From Flammeovirga sp. OC4 (GTDB lineage: Bacteria; Bacteroidota; Bacteroidia; Cytophagales; Flammeovirgaceae), in assembly GCF_000812565.1 (NCBI RefSeq), contig NZ_JTAM01000017.1:1-59731 (forward strand): a stretch of 59,731 nt of DNA, written 5' to 3'. Made by a program: the position numbers and the translations under genes. Shown piece by piece: positions 36,043-45,721 of the stretch; within the stretch, counting starts at the first letter, position 1; each line of letters starts with the position of its first letter. The notes below the pieces were generated by a model. The model ran no database searches. It had not been told where the DNA came from and saw only the letters and a list, made by a program, of their open reading frames with translations.

Positions 36043-38853
36043 ATGAAAAGATTAATGAATTACTTATACAAAAGACTACTTTTTAGCTCTCTTTTGATGT
36101 GCTTAATTTTTCCATCAAATGCAGGCAGTATAACAAGTATTGAGACAGGTTATACTATTACGTTGGTAAGAACAGCTGTCATCAAAAGCAAAACTCATAT
36201 TGTTGCTAATTCCTATGAAGGGACTGTCATGTTATACACTTTTGAAGGAAAGCAGAAATGGAAGAATAAACTTTCGGGTTTTGCAAATCATGATGTGTGG
36301 TGTGGGGATTTGAACAATGATGGGAATGACGAAATTTTGGCAGCAAATGCAGATGGTTACCTGTACTGTCTGGATGAAAAAGGAAAGTTGAAATGGAAAT
36401 TTCGATCTGGTGAAACACCATTAATTAGTGTGACCGTTGTTGATGGTACTAGTGGCCGCTTTATTGCAACAGGCGGAATGGATAAAAATGTATATTATCT
36501 CAGTACAAAAGGGGAGAAGTTGAAAACTATTTCTGCATATGATTATTCGATTCAGAAAGGATGGGGGAATAATGGAAAAAGGTACCCCCAAGAGAAAGTT
36601 CATACCACGAATTTCTTAAGAAAAGCACAATTTGGAAACGAAGAAATACTGATTCATGCTGGTGCTATTAATCAGAATTCCACATCAGGAGCCCTTTATT
36701 TCTTTAAAGCAAATGAAGTAACACCATTTAAATCGATCATTTTAAAATCGAAAAGCCCTATTGGGGATTTAAAAGTTGAAGATGTTGACGGTGATGGTTA
36801 TGATGAAATTTACATGGGTTCTTCGGGCATGATTAAGAATTCATTTGTGCAGAAGGTTGATTTAAAAGACTTTTCAAAAAGGATTTTCCATTTTAAAAAC
36901 AATAAACTTACTCGTAAATCTAAAAATGGATACAGAGTCCCTCAAACCGTGAGTATTGGAGAAGGAAAGGAAAAAAAGATGTTGAGTCTGTTTGGTGAAA
37001 GGCTATTACTTTACGGAACTGACTTTACAGGTGAAGAGGTTGAGATGGTCGTTGGTCATTATTCGTTTAATGATTTTTGGAAAGATCCTCAGACCAATCA
37101 ATTGCTTTTAGCAAGTGCACAAAGTGGAGGAAGTTGTATTCATATTATTCAACTAGATCACAAGTCTTGGAAAAAAGATTTTGCCAATTTAGTGCCTAAA
37201 GGAAAGATCCGTAAGATATTAGACAATACAGCAAATTTTAGGAACGCAATACAAACTTTTGAGTCTTCAAAATGGGATGGAAAAGGGGAAGATGTGTATT
37301 TTCTGACTGAAAAAGTAAACGATGGAAATGAGGAGGTAATCCAAAGAATAAAGCAAACTGAGGCTTCGCCCTATTTCTTCAATAGCAAACACTTACCACA
37401 TGTTGAAAATTGGGACCGTTCTGGTTTTGGAAATGATTTTTATGAAAAGCGTAGAGATCGAAGAAAAAAGTATACTAAAACACAAGAACAGATGCTCAAT
37501 GATATTCTACCATTATATAAGGGAGCGAAAGGAATAGCGTATTGGGGAGGCCATGGCAACGACCCTATGATGATCAGTTTAGCAACAGAAAAAAAGATTA
37601 TTGATGCAGGCGGGAAGCAAAAGAAAACGGTAATGATTTTCCCTGAACTAGAACATTATACCTCCGATTTTGAATACACACTTCAGCATTTTCTATATCC
37701 ATTGGCAGAGTATTCACAAGGTAAAAATGCCAATATTTATGTGAGAACAAAACATACTTTTTGGCAGGGAATCGTTTATTTGAAAATGTGGGACAAGTTG
37801 TTGTCAGGTGAATATGCTGATGTTTTTGTACCATCAATGGAAGAAACGACAGATAAAATGATGGACTTGAGTGTGGCAGGTAAATTGGGAATCTGGGCTA
37901 GTGGTGCCACTGACAGTTGGGGGATCAGAGGAGCTAGAGATAATGCAAGTTACTTCAGACTAAGACAACATTCTCATCAGATGCTTCCTAATCATTTTTT
38001 AAGAAACTTGGTGTATGCGATGGCAAGTGGAGCACAGTATGTCAATAATTACGCTGTAGATCAACAATATCTTAGTTTGCTTTATGAAATGATAGAAAAA
38101 GGCGTTTTATACGTTCCTAAAAAGTCGCAGTTGGTAAGTATCAATCCTGTCCACCTCAGTATGAAAGAGCCCGATAAAGACTATTTAGATGAAGGAAATA
38201 ATTTAAAATGGACTACATTTTACGATGAGGAGTATGAAAAAGCAAACCCCAAAGTATTTTCACGAATGAACGGAACGTGGCCTGCAGCTCCGGTAAAATC
38301 ATATGATTTTTCCACTTACGCATCTGGAAATAAAGAAAGAAGATTAGATTTTATGCCCAAATATCACAACGGCATTGTGCTAATCACTCCTGTACAAGAA
38401 GGTGTTTTCGCAGATAAATCAGCACCTAGAGGAAATTTGGAAGATCACTTACACCCCATGTACAAAGGACTGTTGAAGGAATATATCACCGATGGTAAAA
38501 ACTATCTTTCTTCAGATGGATCATCAGTTTACCCCGCCAATAGCGACTATTATAAAGAAATTGAAAAATCAATTCAAGAAGGGGCAAAATCATTACCAAT
38601 TAGAATAAAAAGTGGCGAAGTAGCTTGGGTGGCTGTTCAAACCTCTCCGGGGCATATTCGTCTCACTCTCATTGACAATGGATATCTTAACCCTGATGAT
38701 AGAGTAGCAAAAGTGATTTTACAGAGAGAAGTAAAAGAGATAAAGGACATTGTGAGTAATCAAACTTTGAAAGCACACGGTGACGTATTGGAAGTAACTA
38801 TTCCATGTGGGCTTTTCAGGTTTATTGATATATCTTTGGAAAAGGAGTTATAG
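36043..38853 (+). CDS. Lambda-carrageenase (GH150)
   Basis: A 936-residue secreted enzyme with a signal peptide (to about residue 28, ending PSNAG). The N-terminal half is a beta-propeller with repeats such as ETGYTITLVRT, NSYEGTVMLYTFEG, CGDLNNDGNDEILAANADGYLYCLDEKG and DVDGDGYDEIYMGSSG. The C-terminal half carries motifs I recognise from Pseudoalteromonas lambda-carrageenase: AYWGGHGNDP, VFVPSMEETTDKMMDLSVAG, LGIWASGATDSWGIRGARDNA, QHSHQMLPNHFLRNLVYA and HLHPMYKG. Total length also agrees. The family hydrolyses lambda-carrageenan with inversion. The frame opens at a GTG at 36028; the ATG at 36043 gives a better signal peptide. No susCD pair is adjacent. Confidence 0.8.
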   Translation: MKRLMNYLYKRLLFSSLLMCLIFPSNAGSITSIETGYTITLVRTAVIKSKTHIVANSYEGTVMLYTFEGKQKWKNKLSGFANHDVWCGDLNNDGNDEILAANADGYLYCLDEKGKLKWKFRSGETPLISVTVVDGTSGRFIATGGMDKNVYYLSTKGEKLKTISAYDYSIQKGWGNNGKRYPQEKVHTTNFLRKAQFGNEEILIHAGAINQNSTSGALYFFKANEVTPFKSIILKSKSPIGDLKVEDVDGDGYDEIYMGSSGMIKNSFVQKVDLKDFSKRIFHFKNNKLTRKSKNGYRVPQTVSIGEGKEKKMLSLFGERLLLYGTDFTGEEVEMVVGHYSFNDFWKDPQTNQLLLASAQSGGSCIHIIQLDHKSWKKDFANLVPKGKIRKILDNTANFRNAIQTFESSKWDGKGEDVYFLTEKVNDGNEEVIQRIKQTEASPYFFNSKHLPHVENWDRSGFGNDFYEKRRDRRKKYTKTQEQMLNDILPLYKGAKGIAYWGGHGNDPMMISLATEKKIIDAGGKQKKTVMIFPELEHYTSDFEYTLQHFLYPLAEYSQGKNANIYVRTKHTFWQGIVYLKMWDKLLSGEYADVFVPSMEETTDKMMDLSVAGKLGIWASGATDSWGIRGARDNASYFRLRQHSHQMLPNHFLRNLVYAMASGAQYVNNYAVDQQYLSLLYEMIEKGVLYVPKKSQLVSINPVHLSMKEPDKDYLDEGNNLKWTTFYDEEYEKANPKVFSRMNGTWPAAPVKSYDFSTYASGNKERRLDFMPKYHNGIVLITPVQEGVFADKSAPRGNLEDHLHPMYKGLLKEYITDGKNYLSSDGSSVYPANSDYYKEIEKSIQEGAKSLPIRIKSGEVAWVAVQTSPGHIRLTLIDNGYLNPDDRVAKVILQREVKEIKDIVSNQTLKAHGDVLEVTIPCGLFRFIDISLEKEL

Positions 38854-38876
38854 TCAATGATTCCCATTTTGTAAAC

Positions 38877-38966
38877 TAAGTTTCCGATTATTTCTAGTTT
38901 TTAGAAATTAGGAGGTTTTAGATGATATACAGGGCACGAATGATACTTTTACTTAACATTCGTGCC
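38877..38966 (+). repeat. Dispersed intergenic repeat, decayed copy D3
   Basis: Diverged copy of the 95-bp repeat at 1-95. It starts TAAGTTTCCGATTATTT and ends CACGAATG...TTAACATTCGTGCC. The arms CGAATG/CATTCG are intact while the loop is changed to ATACTTTTACTTAA. It extends the stem by a C-G and A-T (GCACGAATG/CATTCGTGC). The rest of the gap to 39162 holds two weak inverted repeats near 39028-39090 and no gene. Confidence 0.7.
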
Positions 38967-39162
38967 TATTTATATCATTTAAGTAACTGTTCAAAACTAC
39001 CTATAGCTTAAATGCATTTGAATTAAACTCAGGTTTCGTTAAAATTTTTCGTCTTAGCTATGGCTAGGACTGTAATTTTTACCTCACCTGAGATCATTCT
39101 ACATTGATAAACTATATTTAATTATGATCAGCTACTTACTTACGACATTGTAAATATGATCT

Positions 39163-40074
39163 TCAATTCAAGTCCACTCTAAATTGCTTAGGTGTTTTTC
39201 CTGTTTTGTTTTTAAATAAACGGCTGAAATATTGAGGATATTCAAATCCAAGGTGAAAGGCAATCTCAGATATACTTTTGTCTGTATTGACAAGGTCTGT
39301 TTTTGCTTTCTCAATCACAAAAAGATGAATATGATCTTGGGCAGTACTTCCCGTTTCTTTCTGTAAAAGATCACTCAAATAACTATCTGATAATGATAAT
39401 TTTTCTGCAAAATAGCTCACTTTTGGTAATCCATTTTCAAGTACAATTTTAGATTGAAAATACTCTTTTAAAAGCTTTTTGAAACGGCTTAAAATAGAGG
39501 TGTTCTGTTGCTTTCTTGTGAGAAATTGGCGGCCATAAAAACGCCTGATATAATGTAATAAAAGCTCAATACTCGATACTAAAACATCTCTGCTGTACTC
39601 GTCGATATTTGATTCATATTCTTCAACAATTTTTTCAAGAATATTATTGAGCGTTGCTTTTTCTTTATCGGATAGGTGAAGCGCCTCTTTAGTTTCGTAA
39701 GAAAAGAAACTGTAATCTCCAATCTTATCGTGTAATCCGTAGCCCAATATTAAATCGGGATGGAAATAAAGTGCCCAACCTTCTAATTCCCCTTTTTCTG
39801 AAACTTCATCTACTTCTATAATCTGATTTGGAGCGACACCAAATAGATATCCTTCCGAAAAGTCAAAATATTCCCTTCCATATCTAAAAGGGTGAGCCAC
39901 TTTTGTCTTTAAAGTAATGGCATAAAATGGAGTGCCAATTTTCAAGTACAACATTTCCTTTGTAATAGCGACTTCGGAGAGATCAATCACTGAAATTAAA
40001 GGATGATTGGGCTTTTTATAACCAAATGATTCATGAAGCTCCGAGATACTATTTATTTTATAAAAGGAATTCAT
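39163..40074 (-). CDS. AraC family transcriptional regulator
   Basis: A 303-residue cytoplasmic regulator. The N-terminal cupin-like domain (about 1-165) contains ISVIDLSEV and GWALYFHPDLI. The C-terminal AraC HTH domain (about 200-300) carries LSDSYLSDLLQKETGSTAQDH, ISEIAFHLGFEYPQYFSRLFK and GKTPKQFR. The frame extends upstream to 40110, but ATG at 40074 is preferred because it lies 1 bp past the stop of the DoxX gene and begins MNSFYKINSI, usual for this subfamily. It is the third gene of an SDR-DoxX-AraC operon. It probably controls its own operon rather than glycan use. Confidence 0.9.
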   Translation of the reverse strand: MNSFYKINSISELHESFGYKKPNHPLISVIDLSEVAITKEMLYLKIGTPFYAITLKTKVAHPFRYGREYFDFSEGYLFGVAPNQIIEVDEVSEKGELEGWALYFHPDLILGYGLHDKIGDYSFFSYETKEALHLSDKEKATLNNILEKIVEEYESNIDEYSRDVLVSSIELLLHYIRRFYGRQFLTRKQQNTSILSRFKKLLKEYFQSKIVLENGLPKVSYFAEKLSLSDSYLSDLLQKETGSTAQDHIHLFVIEKAKTDLVNTDKSISEIAFHLGFEYPQYFSRLFKNKTGKTPKQFRVDLN

Positions 40075-40075
40075 C

Positions 40076-40432
40076 TTAATTGTATTTTTTGAAAATCCAC
40101 CACCCAGCATAAATGAATACGAATTGGAATATCAGTCGGATCGTTGTAATTGGTTGAGGTCCCACTACAGGATCATCTCTAAACATATCCCAAATATGAA
40201 GAGGAAGAAAAGCCACCATTAAACCCATAAATGCTATTCCGCCCCATTTTTTATAGCTTGGAATGAGAAGTAAAACCGCGGTTATAAATTCAGTGATGGC
40301 TGCTAATATATTGGCCAATTCAACGGAGATAAAACTCGGAATCATGGGGGCATAAAACTCCGGAATGAGTAAATGAGCGACCGCACTGATGAGTAAGACG
40401 ATAGCTAACATGAGAGGAAGTGATTTTTTCAT
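40076..40432 (-). CDS. DoxX-like small membrane protein
   Basis: A 118-residue protein with four hydrophobic helices (about 5-23, 38-58, 64-82 and 96-114) and the DoxX-like pattern EFITAVLLLIPSYKKWGGIAFMGLMVAFLPLHIWD. The family is small integral membrane proteins of poorly defined role, sometimes tied to redox or stress functions. Its start overlaps the end of the SDR gene by 4 bp and its stop is next to the AraC start, so the three genes are translationally coupled. Confidence 0.8.
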   Translation of the reverse strand: MKKSLPLMLAIVLLISAVAHLLIPEFYAPMIPSFISVELANILAAITEFITAVLLLIPSYKKWGGIAFMGLMVAFLPLHIWDMFRDDPVVGPQPITTIRLIFQFVFIYAGWWIFKKYN

Positions 40433-41343
40433 ACTTTGATACTAAAATCGGTTTGTGTCAATTGTTCACTAAGTTCCCAAAGTCGTTGGTTAGTGTTATC
40501 GTCTTTGACCAACGTGTTGGGTTCATTAAGCACTGGGTAACCACGGAAGTTGCCCATTTTTGCTGGACCATAGTATTCTCCACCTTTAACTTTAGGATCT
40601 GTAGCAGCACGTAATGTTGGTAATATGCCCATTTCTACTTTTTGTGCCATAAAGAAGTTCATTATTCTTCCTTGTAATCCCATGTGTTGCTGCAAATTGG
40701 TAGCCGTATATCCGGGGTGTGCCATGACACAAGTTATTGAACTCTTTTGTTTTTTCAAACGTCTGTCAAGTTCAGCAGCAAAAAGCATATTGGCCAACTT
40801 GCTTTGGGAATAACTAGCCATTTTGTCGTATGATTTTTCAAACTGAAGGTCTTCCCAATAGATAGCAGCTTTATTCATTTTTGCCACGAGGCTACTCAAA
40901 ACAACGATCCGAGATTGAGGTGTACTTTCGAGTAGTTCTAGCAGTTCATAAGTTAATACGAAATGCCCTAAATGATTGGTGCCAAATTGTACTTCAAATC
41001 CTTGCTTGGTTTCATCTCGTTTCACGGGCATCATTACACCGGCATTATTAATGAGGACGTTCAGTTGCTGGTATTTTTGCTTAAAAGCATTTGCAAAAGT
41101 TCTCACTTGATGAAGGTCCGCCAAGTCCAATTGCATTAATTCAACATCAGCATTCGGTACTTCCCTTTTTAGTGTTGCCATGGCTTTGTGTCCTTTTTGA
41201 AGGTCCCTAGCTGTCATGATGACTTTTGCTCCTTTCTGTGCCAATACTTTAGAGGTCCCATAACCTAAACCACTGTTAGCCCCTGTTACAAGAAAAGTCT
41301 TTCCTTTTTGAGATGCGATGTTGTCTACTGTCCAATTACTCAT
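40429..41343 (-). CDS. Short-chain dehydrogenase/reductase (retinol dehydrogenase-like)
   Basis: A 304-residue classical SDR with the cofactor motif TGANSGLG (20-27), the NNAGVM motif, the catalytic Ser in RIVVLSSL and the active-site YSQSK. The C-terminal AHPGYTATNLQQH loop is typical of bacterial retinol-dehydrogenase/WWOX-like SDRs. Substrate is unknown. NADP preference is suggested by the Arg in MTARD after strand 2. It is the first gene of the SDR-DoxX-AraC operon, with a promoter element 25 bp upstream. Confidence 0.92.
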   Translation of the reverse strand: MSNWTVDNIASQKGKTFLVTGANSGLGYGTSKVLAQKGAKVIMTARDLQKGHKAMATLKREVPNADVELMQLDLADLHQVRTFANAFKQKYQQLNVLINNAGVMMPVKRDETKQGFEVQFGTNHLGHFVLTYELLELLESTPQSRIVVLSSLVAKMNKAAIYWEDLQFEKSYDKMASYSQSKLANMLFAAELDRRLKKQKSSITCVMAHPGYTATNLQQHMGLQGRIMNFFMAQKVEMGILPTLRAATDPKVKGGEYYGPAKMGNFRGYPVLNEPNTLVKDDNTNQRLWELSEQLTQTDFSIKV

Positions 41344-41367
41344 GATATAATGTTTTATTGTTTAATA

Positions 41368-41375
41368 CAAAAGTA
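41368..41375 (-). promoter_or_regulatory. -7 element for the SDR operon
   Basis: The minus strand reads TACTTTTG, matching TAnnTTTG, 25 bp before the SDR start codon. The 609-bp gap 41344-41952 shows no other gene. It is very AT-rich, with a possible stem CTAAGCGTT / AACGCTTAG around 41801-41855. Confidence 0.4.
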
Positions 41376-41952
41376 GTGGGACGGAAGGGCGAAGTACTTA
41401 TACGTTTTTCGGAAGTTTGTATACTTTTTCAGGAAGGCTCATAGCTGAAGTTCTATAAAATATTTCATACTAAGTATACATCTACAACTATAACCTTGAG
41501 GAGTATTATATAAAAAATCAAAAAATAATTCACCTTAAAAATGGGTAATTTTCAATACTTTTTACTTTGAAAATGTTATATATTGACCTTTTAAAACATA
41601 TTTAAAGCTTTGTTTTTTGAGGTAATTGTAAGGATGTGTGATAAAATCGTAAACTTAAATGAAAAGGTTTACTTATCACTTTATGAGTTACATATGTGTT
41701 ACCTTTTGAGTGTTTTTTATAATGTTAGATTTAAAGGGGAGTATTTGTAAATATTCAATTACTATCAAAATGGAGTAAAGAAAACAGTATTAAAATTCCC
41801 TAAGCGTTGAAAATACACTATAAGTTAAATTATGATTTTTTTTATTAAAACGCTTAGCAAAGAAAAATGAGTTTATTAGCATTGCAGTGAAAACCAATTA
41901 GACAACACATGATTCGTCTATTTTTTTATCTAACCTAATTAATAATTAAAGT

Positions 41953-42402
41953 ATGAAAAACTTAGCCAATTTATTTAGTTTATTGTTTATCGTGACAATG
42001 ACATTTTCTTGTTCTTCAAAAGATGAAGAAAACCCCAACATTGATCAAGTTTTTGTGAGAACTTCCGAAGCGACAGATGGAAAAACTTCTGAAGTACTGA
42101 TTCAAAAAACAGCATCAGGAATTGGAACTATTGAAAAACGTTGGAAAGAAGTAGCTGTTAATGATGAGGGAGATACCCTAAGTATCGGTCATTATCACTT
42201 ATTGGGTGACTTTGATAGTGTATCTATTTTCCAAGCAGGAGTAACGGATTACCATGTTACAACCCACACGTTAAGAGAGAGTATTGTAACATTACCAGAC
42301 CTTACACCAGAAGAAAAAGAAACTAAAGGTGATAGTAGAGTAGAAACGCTAAACTGGTTATGGGAAGATATTAATTCATTTAGCCTTCCAGACCTTTATT
42401 AA
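41953..42402 (+). CDS. Small lipoprotein of unknown function
   Basis: A 149-residue lipoprotein (lipobox TFSC, Cys20, then SSKDEEN). I do not recognise a domain. The mature part is acidic, predicted mostly beta until about residue 110, and ends in a helical WLWEDINSFSLPDLY tail. It has a strong terminator 24 bp after its stop, so it is transcribed alone. It precedes the 830-residue secreted protein by 455 bp, and no functional link is visible. Confidence 0.75.
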   Translation: MKNLANLFSLLFIVTMTFSCSSKDEENPNIDQVFVRTSEATDGKTSEVLIQKTASGIGTIEKRWKEVAVNDEGDTLSIGHYHLLGDFDSVSIFQAGVTDYHVTTHTLRESIVTLPDLTPEEKETKGDSRVETLNWLWEDINSFSLPDLY

Positions 42403-42425
42403 TCATTCAAAAAGTGAAAGGATAG

Positions 42426-42454
42426 CCCACAAATATCAATTGTGGGTTTTTTTT
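42426..42454 (+). terminator. Terminator of the small lipoprotein gene
   Basis: Stem CCCACAA (42426-42432) with TTGTGGG (42440-42446), then eight T. The remaining gap to 42857 shows no supported gene. Confidence 0.88.
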
Positions 42455-42857
42455 GATTAAAAAATTACCTTCAAACATAACTATCCTATTTATCTCATTG
42501 AGAAGAAAATATTGCCCCCTTTCAATTGGCACACTTTAAACGAAGTTTTCATTCACTTTCAGTCGGTCTTTTTTCAAGGTTTTCTAGGATTGATTTTCAT
42601 ACCTCCTTCATTTTTATTCTACCCCAAAAAGTATTGTTGTAGTGACAAGAAACCTCATTTGCAGTGTGTTAAAGGAGTTGTTTTTAAATACAATTAATCT
42701 TTATATTGCATTCAAATAAATGAACCTCTTTGTCCCCAAGTATCTTTCCGTTAGTAGAAATAAAGTAGATAGTATATCCCTCTTGTGAATAGATCTGCTT
42801 TAGAACAACAATTTTTTAATACTAATTTTTAGAATACTTATTCATAATTAAGAAAAG

Positions 42858-45350
42858 ATGAAAAATAAATTAGAACTACTTCTACTGATATCCGCCTTTA
42901 TATTTGGGTTTAATGTACATGGACAGGATATATCTACTCAAGAAAAACCAAAAAAACTAGAGGTTCCTTCTGAAGATTTTGTCTTCAAAACAGATCGATA
43001 TAATCTTACACTAAACAAGGACGGTAAGTTTACTTCTCTTGTAAAAGCGGATGGACAAGAAATACTGAATGCAGATCGTACTAAGAATTTTTTCTTGAAT
43101 ATCCCTGTAAAAGGTGAAGTAGCGTTTACAAAACTTTTTAAAAAAGGTGATGATTTTGTATTTGGTACTGAAGATGAGAAGTTTTACGCTACTTTTAGTA
43201 TTCAAGCAAAGCCTACTTATGTAGTATTCACATTGAAAGATTTTTATGGTGATCTTCCAGTTGGAACAGAGTTAGAATTTTTGATTGTGTCATCCACTGA
43301 AATCAAAGGTCTTCCTTTAGATTATGCTGGTATTGAGAAAAGTAAAGGAGCAATAATGAATTTCCATGTTGTCTTTGAACATCTATGGGAAAGATATAAA
43401 GGGAATTCATTAGGAGGTTTCATTTTGTATTATAAATCATCACCAGAAGCAGAGGATGAAAGTATTATTCGAGCTTGGGGTGAAGAGAACATGCCTCATC
43501 CTGTAGTGGAAGGAGAATGGAACTATGAAAGAGCAAAAAAATGGTTAGCAGATTGGCAGTTAATGTTTACCGATCAATCCGTAATGTACATTGCACCACA
43601 AACACTTGATGAGTTACCATTTTATGAGCGTTATTTAGAAATGACGGGTGTGACTACAATTAATCTATTTACGAACATATGGCATGGAGGCTTCTGGCCA
43701 AAAGATACACCTAACTGGGCCGTAAATGGTATTTTTGGAAATCAGGAAAACTTACGAAAATTTTCGCTAGAACAAAGAAAGAAAGGCCGTAGTATTAACC
43801 TTCACTATGTGAGTGGTGGTATTGGTGTAAAAGACCCAATCTATGCAAAACCAAATTTATCAGATGAATTGGCCTCTTGGGTGGATGGAACCTTAGAAGA
43901 AGGAATTTTTGAGGAAAGCAAAGTGATTTCCTTTAAGCCCAGTCAATCGTGGTATAAAATGCCAAAAGACTTTACGTCCAAGAAGCAGTTAGTAGGTTTT
44001 GTAACGGAACCTTCACGTCCTTTTATGAAGTTTGACTACTTGAAAATCGATCATGAACTCATTAAAGTTTCTAAGGTAGAGGAAGGAGAGAACGGAAATT
44101 GGAAGTTTTACATAAAGAATAGACAAGCCAAATCAACTGAAAAAGCAGACCATAAAAAAGGTGCACAAGTAAAAGGTATTGTGATGCCTTACAACATGGT
44201 GTTTGTACCAGACAACAATTCTGAACTATTTAAAACTATAGCCACCAATTATGCAGCATTATTAAATGATTGTCAGGTTTCAAATGCACTATTTGATGGG
44301 GCTGAAATTCATGATTATGATGGGAAATGGGGTTTTAGAAAATTTGCCCAAATCGTATATGAGCACTTAGATCACCCAGTTGTAACACGTACTTCATATG
44401 GTAAAGAGCCAGATGCTGGTTTTATTGAGTATAGATTAAATCAAACGAAAAAGTTTTTGACTTCACCTGTAGGAGATCATAACCACGCTAGAGCATCACT
44501 TCGTTTGGAGAGAAATAGCCGTACCCACAAGAGTGAATTAAGAGGTGCCTCTAATCTCTTAGCAGCTCACTTTATGTTGAGTACACAAGCGGCTTACAAT
44601 GGTAGAAACTTCTCTATTTTGAGACCTGATCCAATGTTTGGCATTACATTAGAAAAGTTAGATGCTTATGGTAGAACGGATGAACTCTTATCTCTTCTTC
44701 CTAAATGGAAAGATGCTAGTCGTAAATTAACGCAAGAGCAAAGAGAAAAAATGTTGGCGACGCATGAATCATATAAACATAGGTTAGCTTCTAAGATAGG
44801 ATTTGAATTGAGGGAGACAGAAACGGAGTATTTAATTTATCCGATTCAGATGATGAGACAATCTAAAGATGCAATCAAAGAAGATTTGAAAAAAGATCCT
44901 CCCATCCAACTATTCCATATGAAGCAGGAAGATGGAATGTTTACGCCAAAAGCGAACTTATTCTTTGGAGAAACGAAATACATGAAGAATAAATATGAGA
45001 CACAAGCTCCTCAATTTATCATTAGAGTTATGATGGGTGAAGGTGAGTTAGTAGATCCATCAATTCAGATTGGAAAGTCAAAAATCACGGTCAAATCATC
45101 GCTTCAGTTACAAGCAAAGGCAACGCAATACATAGAGTACAGAGGTGGAGATAAGGCGAATGTTTATGACAAAAACTGGAATTTAAAAGAAGTGGCAGAA
45201 GTGAAAATAAAGGGAACATTTGAAGCTGTAAAAGGAGAAAATACAGTAACACTTTCTTCTGGTAACCACGCCAATGTAAAAGCTGAATTATTATTATTCA
45301 CTGAGGGAGAACCAATCAAAGTAGCGAAAAGTGCTCCATTAGTGTGGTAA
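42858..45350 (+). CDS. Secreted protein of unrecognised family, probable glycoside hydrolase
   Basis: An 830-residue protein with a signal peptide (about 1-22, ending VHGQ). I do not recognise the family. An N-terminal beta-rich region (about 35-230) is followed by a region that looks like a TIM barrel. It has VTTINLFTNIWHGGFWP, GRSINLHYVSGGIG, an inserted beta segment (about 355-450), LFDGAEIHDYDGKWGF near 475 and FLTSPVGDHNH near 535. A C-terminal beta domain (about 650-830) ends the protein. The beta-sandwich/barrel/beta layout with an Asp-Gly-x-Glu on a strand end suits glycoside hydrolases of the GH31/36/97 type, but this is inference. A GH36 gene follows 371 bp downstream on the same strand, so a galactan or galactoside substrate is plausible. 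Confidence 0.6.
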   Translation: MKNKLELLLLISAFIFGFNVHGQDISTQEKPKKLEVPSEDFVFKTDRYNLTLNKDGKFTSLVKADGQEILNADRTKNFFLNIPVKGEVAFTKLFKKGDDFVFGTEDEKFYATFSIQAKPTYVVFTLKDFYGDLPVGTELEFLIVSSTEIKGLPLDYAGIEKSKGAIMNFHVVFEHLWERYKGNSLGGFILYYKSSPEAEDESIIRAWGEENMPHPVVEGEWNYERAKKWLADWQLMFTDQSVMYIAPQTLDELPFYERYLEMTGVTTINLFTNIWHGGFWPKDTPNWAVNGIFGNQENLRKFSLEQRKKGRSINLHYVSGGIGVKDPIYAKPNLSDELASWVDGTLEEGIFEESKVISFKPSQSWYKMPKDFTSKKQLVGFVTEPSRPFMKFDYLKIDHELIKVSKVEEGENGNWKFYIKNRQAKSTEKADHKKGAQVKGIVMPYNMVFVPDNNSELFKTIATNYAALLNDCQVSNALFDGAEIHDYDGKWGFRKFAQIVYEHLDHPVVTRTSYGKEPDAGFIEYRLNQTKKFLTSPVGDHNHARASLRLERNSRTHKSELRGASNLLAAHFMLSTQAAYNGRNFSILRPDPMFGITLEKLDAYGRTDELLSLLPKWKDASRKLTQEQREKMLATHESYKHRLASKIGFELRETETEYLIYPIQMMRQSKDAIKEDLKKDPPIQLFHMKQEDGMFTPKANLFFGETKYMKNKYETQAPQFIIRVMMGEGELVDPSIQIGKSKITVKSSLQLQAKATQYIEYRGGDKANVYDKNWNLKEVAEVKIKGTFEAVKGENTVTLSSGNHANVKAELLLFTEGEPIKVAKSAPLVW

Positions 45351-45721
45351 TATTACAAGCAGTTTAGCAATCGGCTGAATATACTATATTCTATTCATTT
45401 TAATCAAAATCTTTTCATTTTCATTGGAATGATATAAATAAGCAAAAGAAAGATTGATATCAGATGCTTTATTAATAAAAGTGTAAATTTTTGAAAGATA
45501 TAGAATTCTTTTTTGTGCGAAATTGCCTTCAGTAAAAAGATCAACATGTGAAAGTGATCAGAGAGAATCGATTTTTGATTTTCGCAGAAACAATAATGAT
45601 GAAATGAAATTGAAAAGAACATTATTTAATAAGGGTGATATGAGAACATCATTCCTGTTTCATGTCATAAAACTCTCTGATTTTTTTATCAAAACAACAA
45701 GCAATAATTAAAAGTATACTT
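45351..45721. other. Gap between the 830-residue gene and GH36 gene
   Basis: 371 bp of AT-rich sequence. No supported gene, terminator or repeat was found. Several short frames run through it but lack start context and domain content. Confidence 0.6.

Noticed and set aside
42512-42697. Frame of 61 codons between the small lipoprotein and the 830-residue gene
   Set aside because: It opens at TTG, has no domain, and follows a terminator; it looks like open AT-rich sequence.
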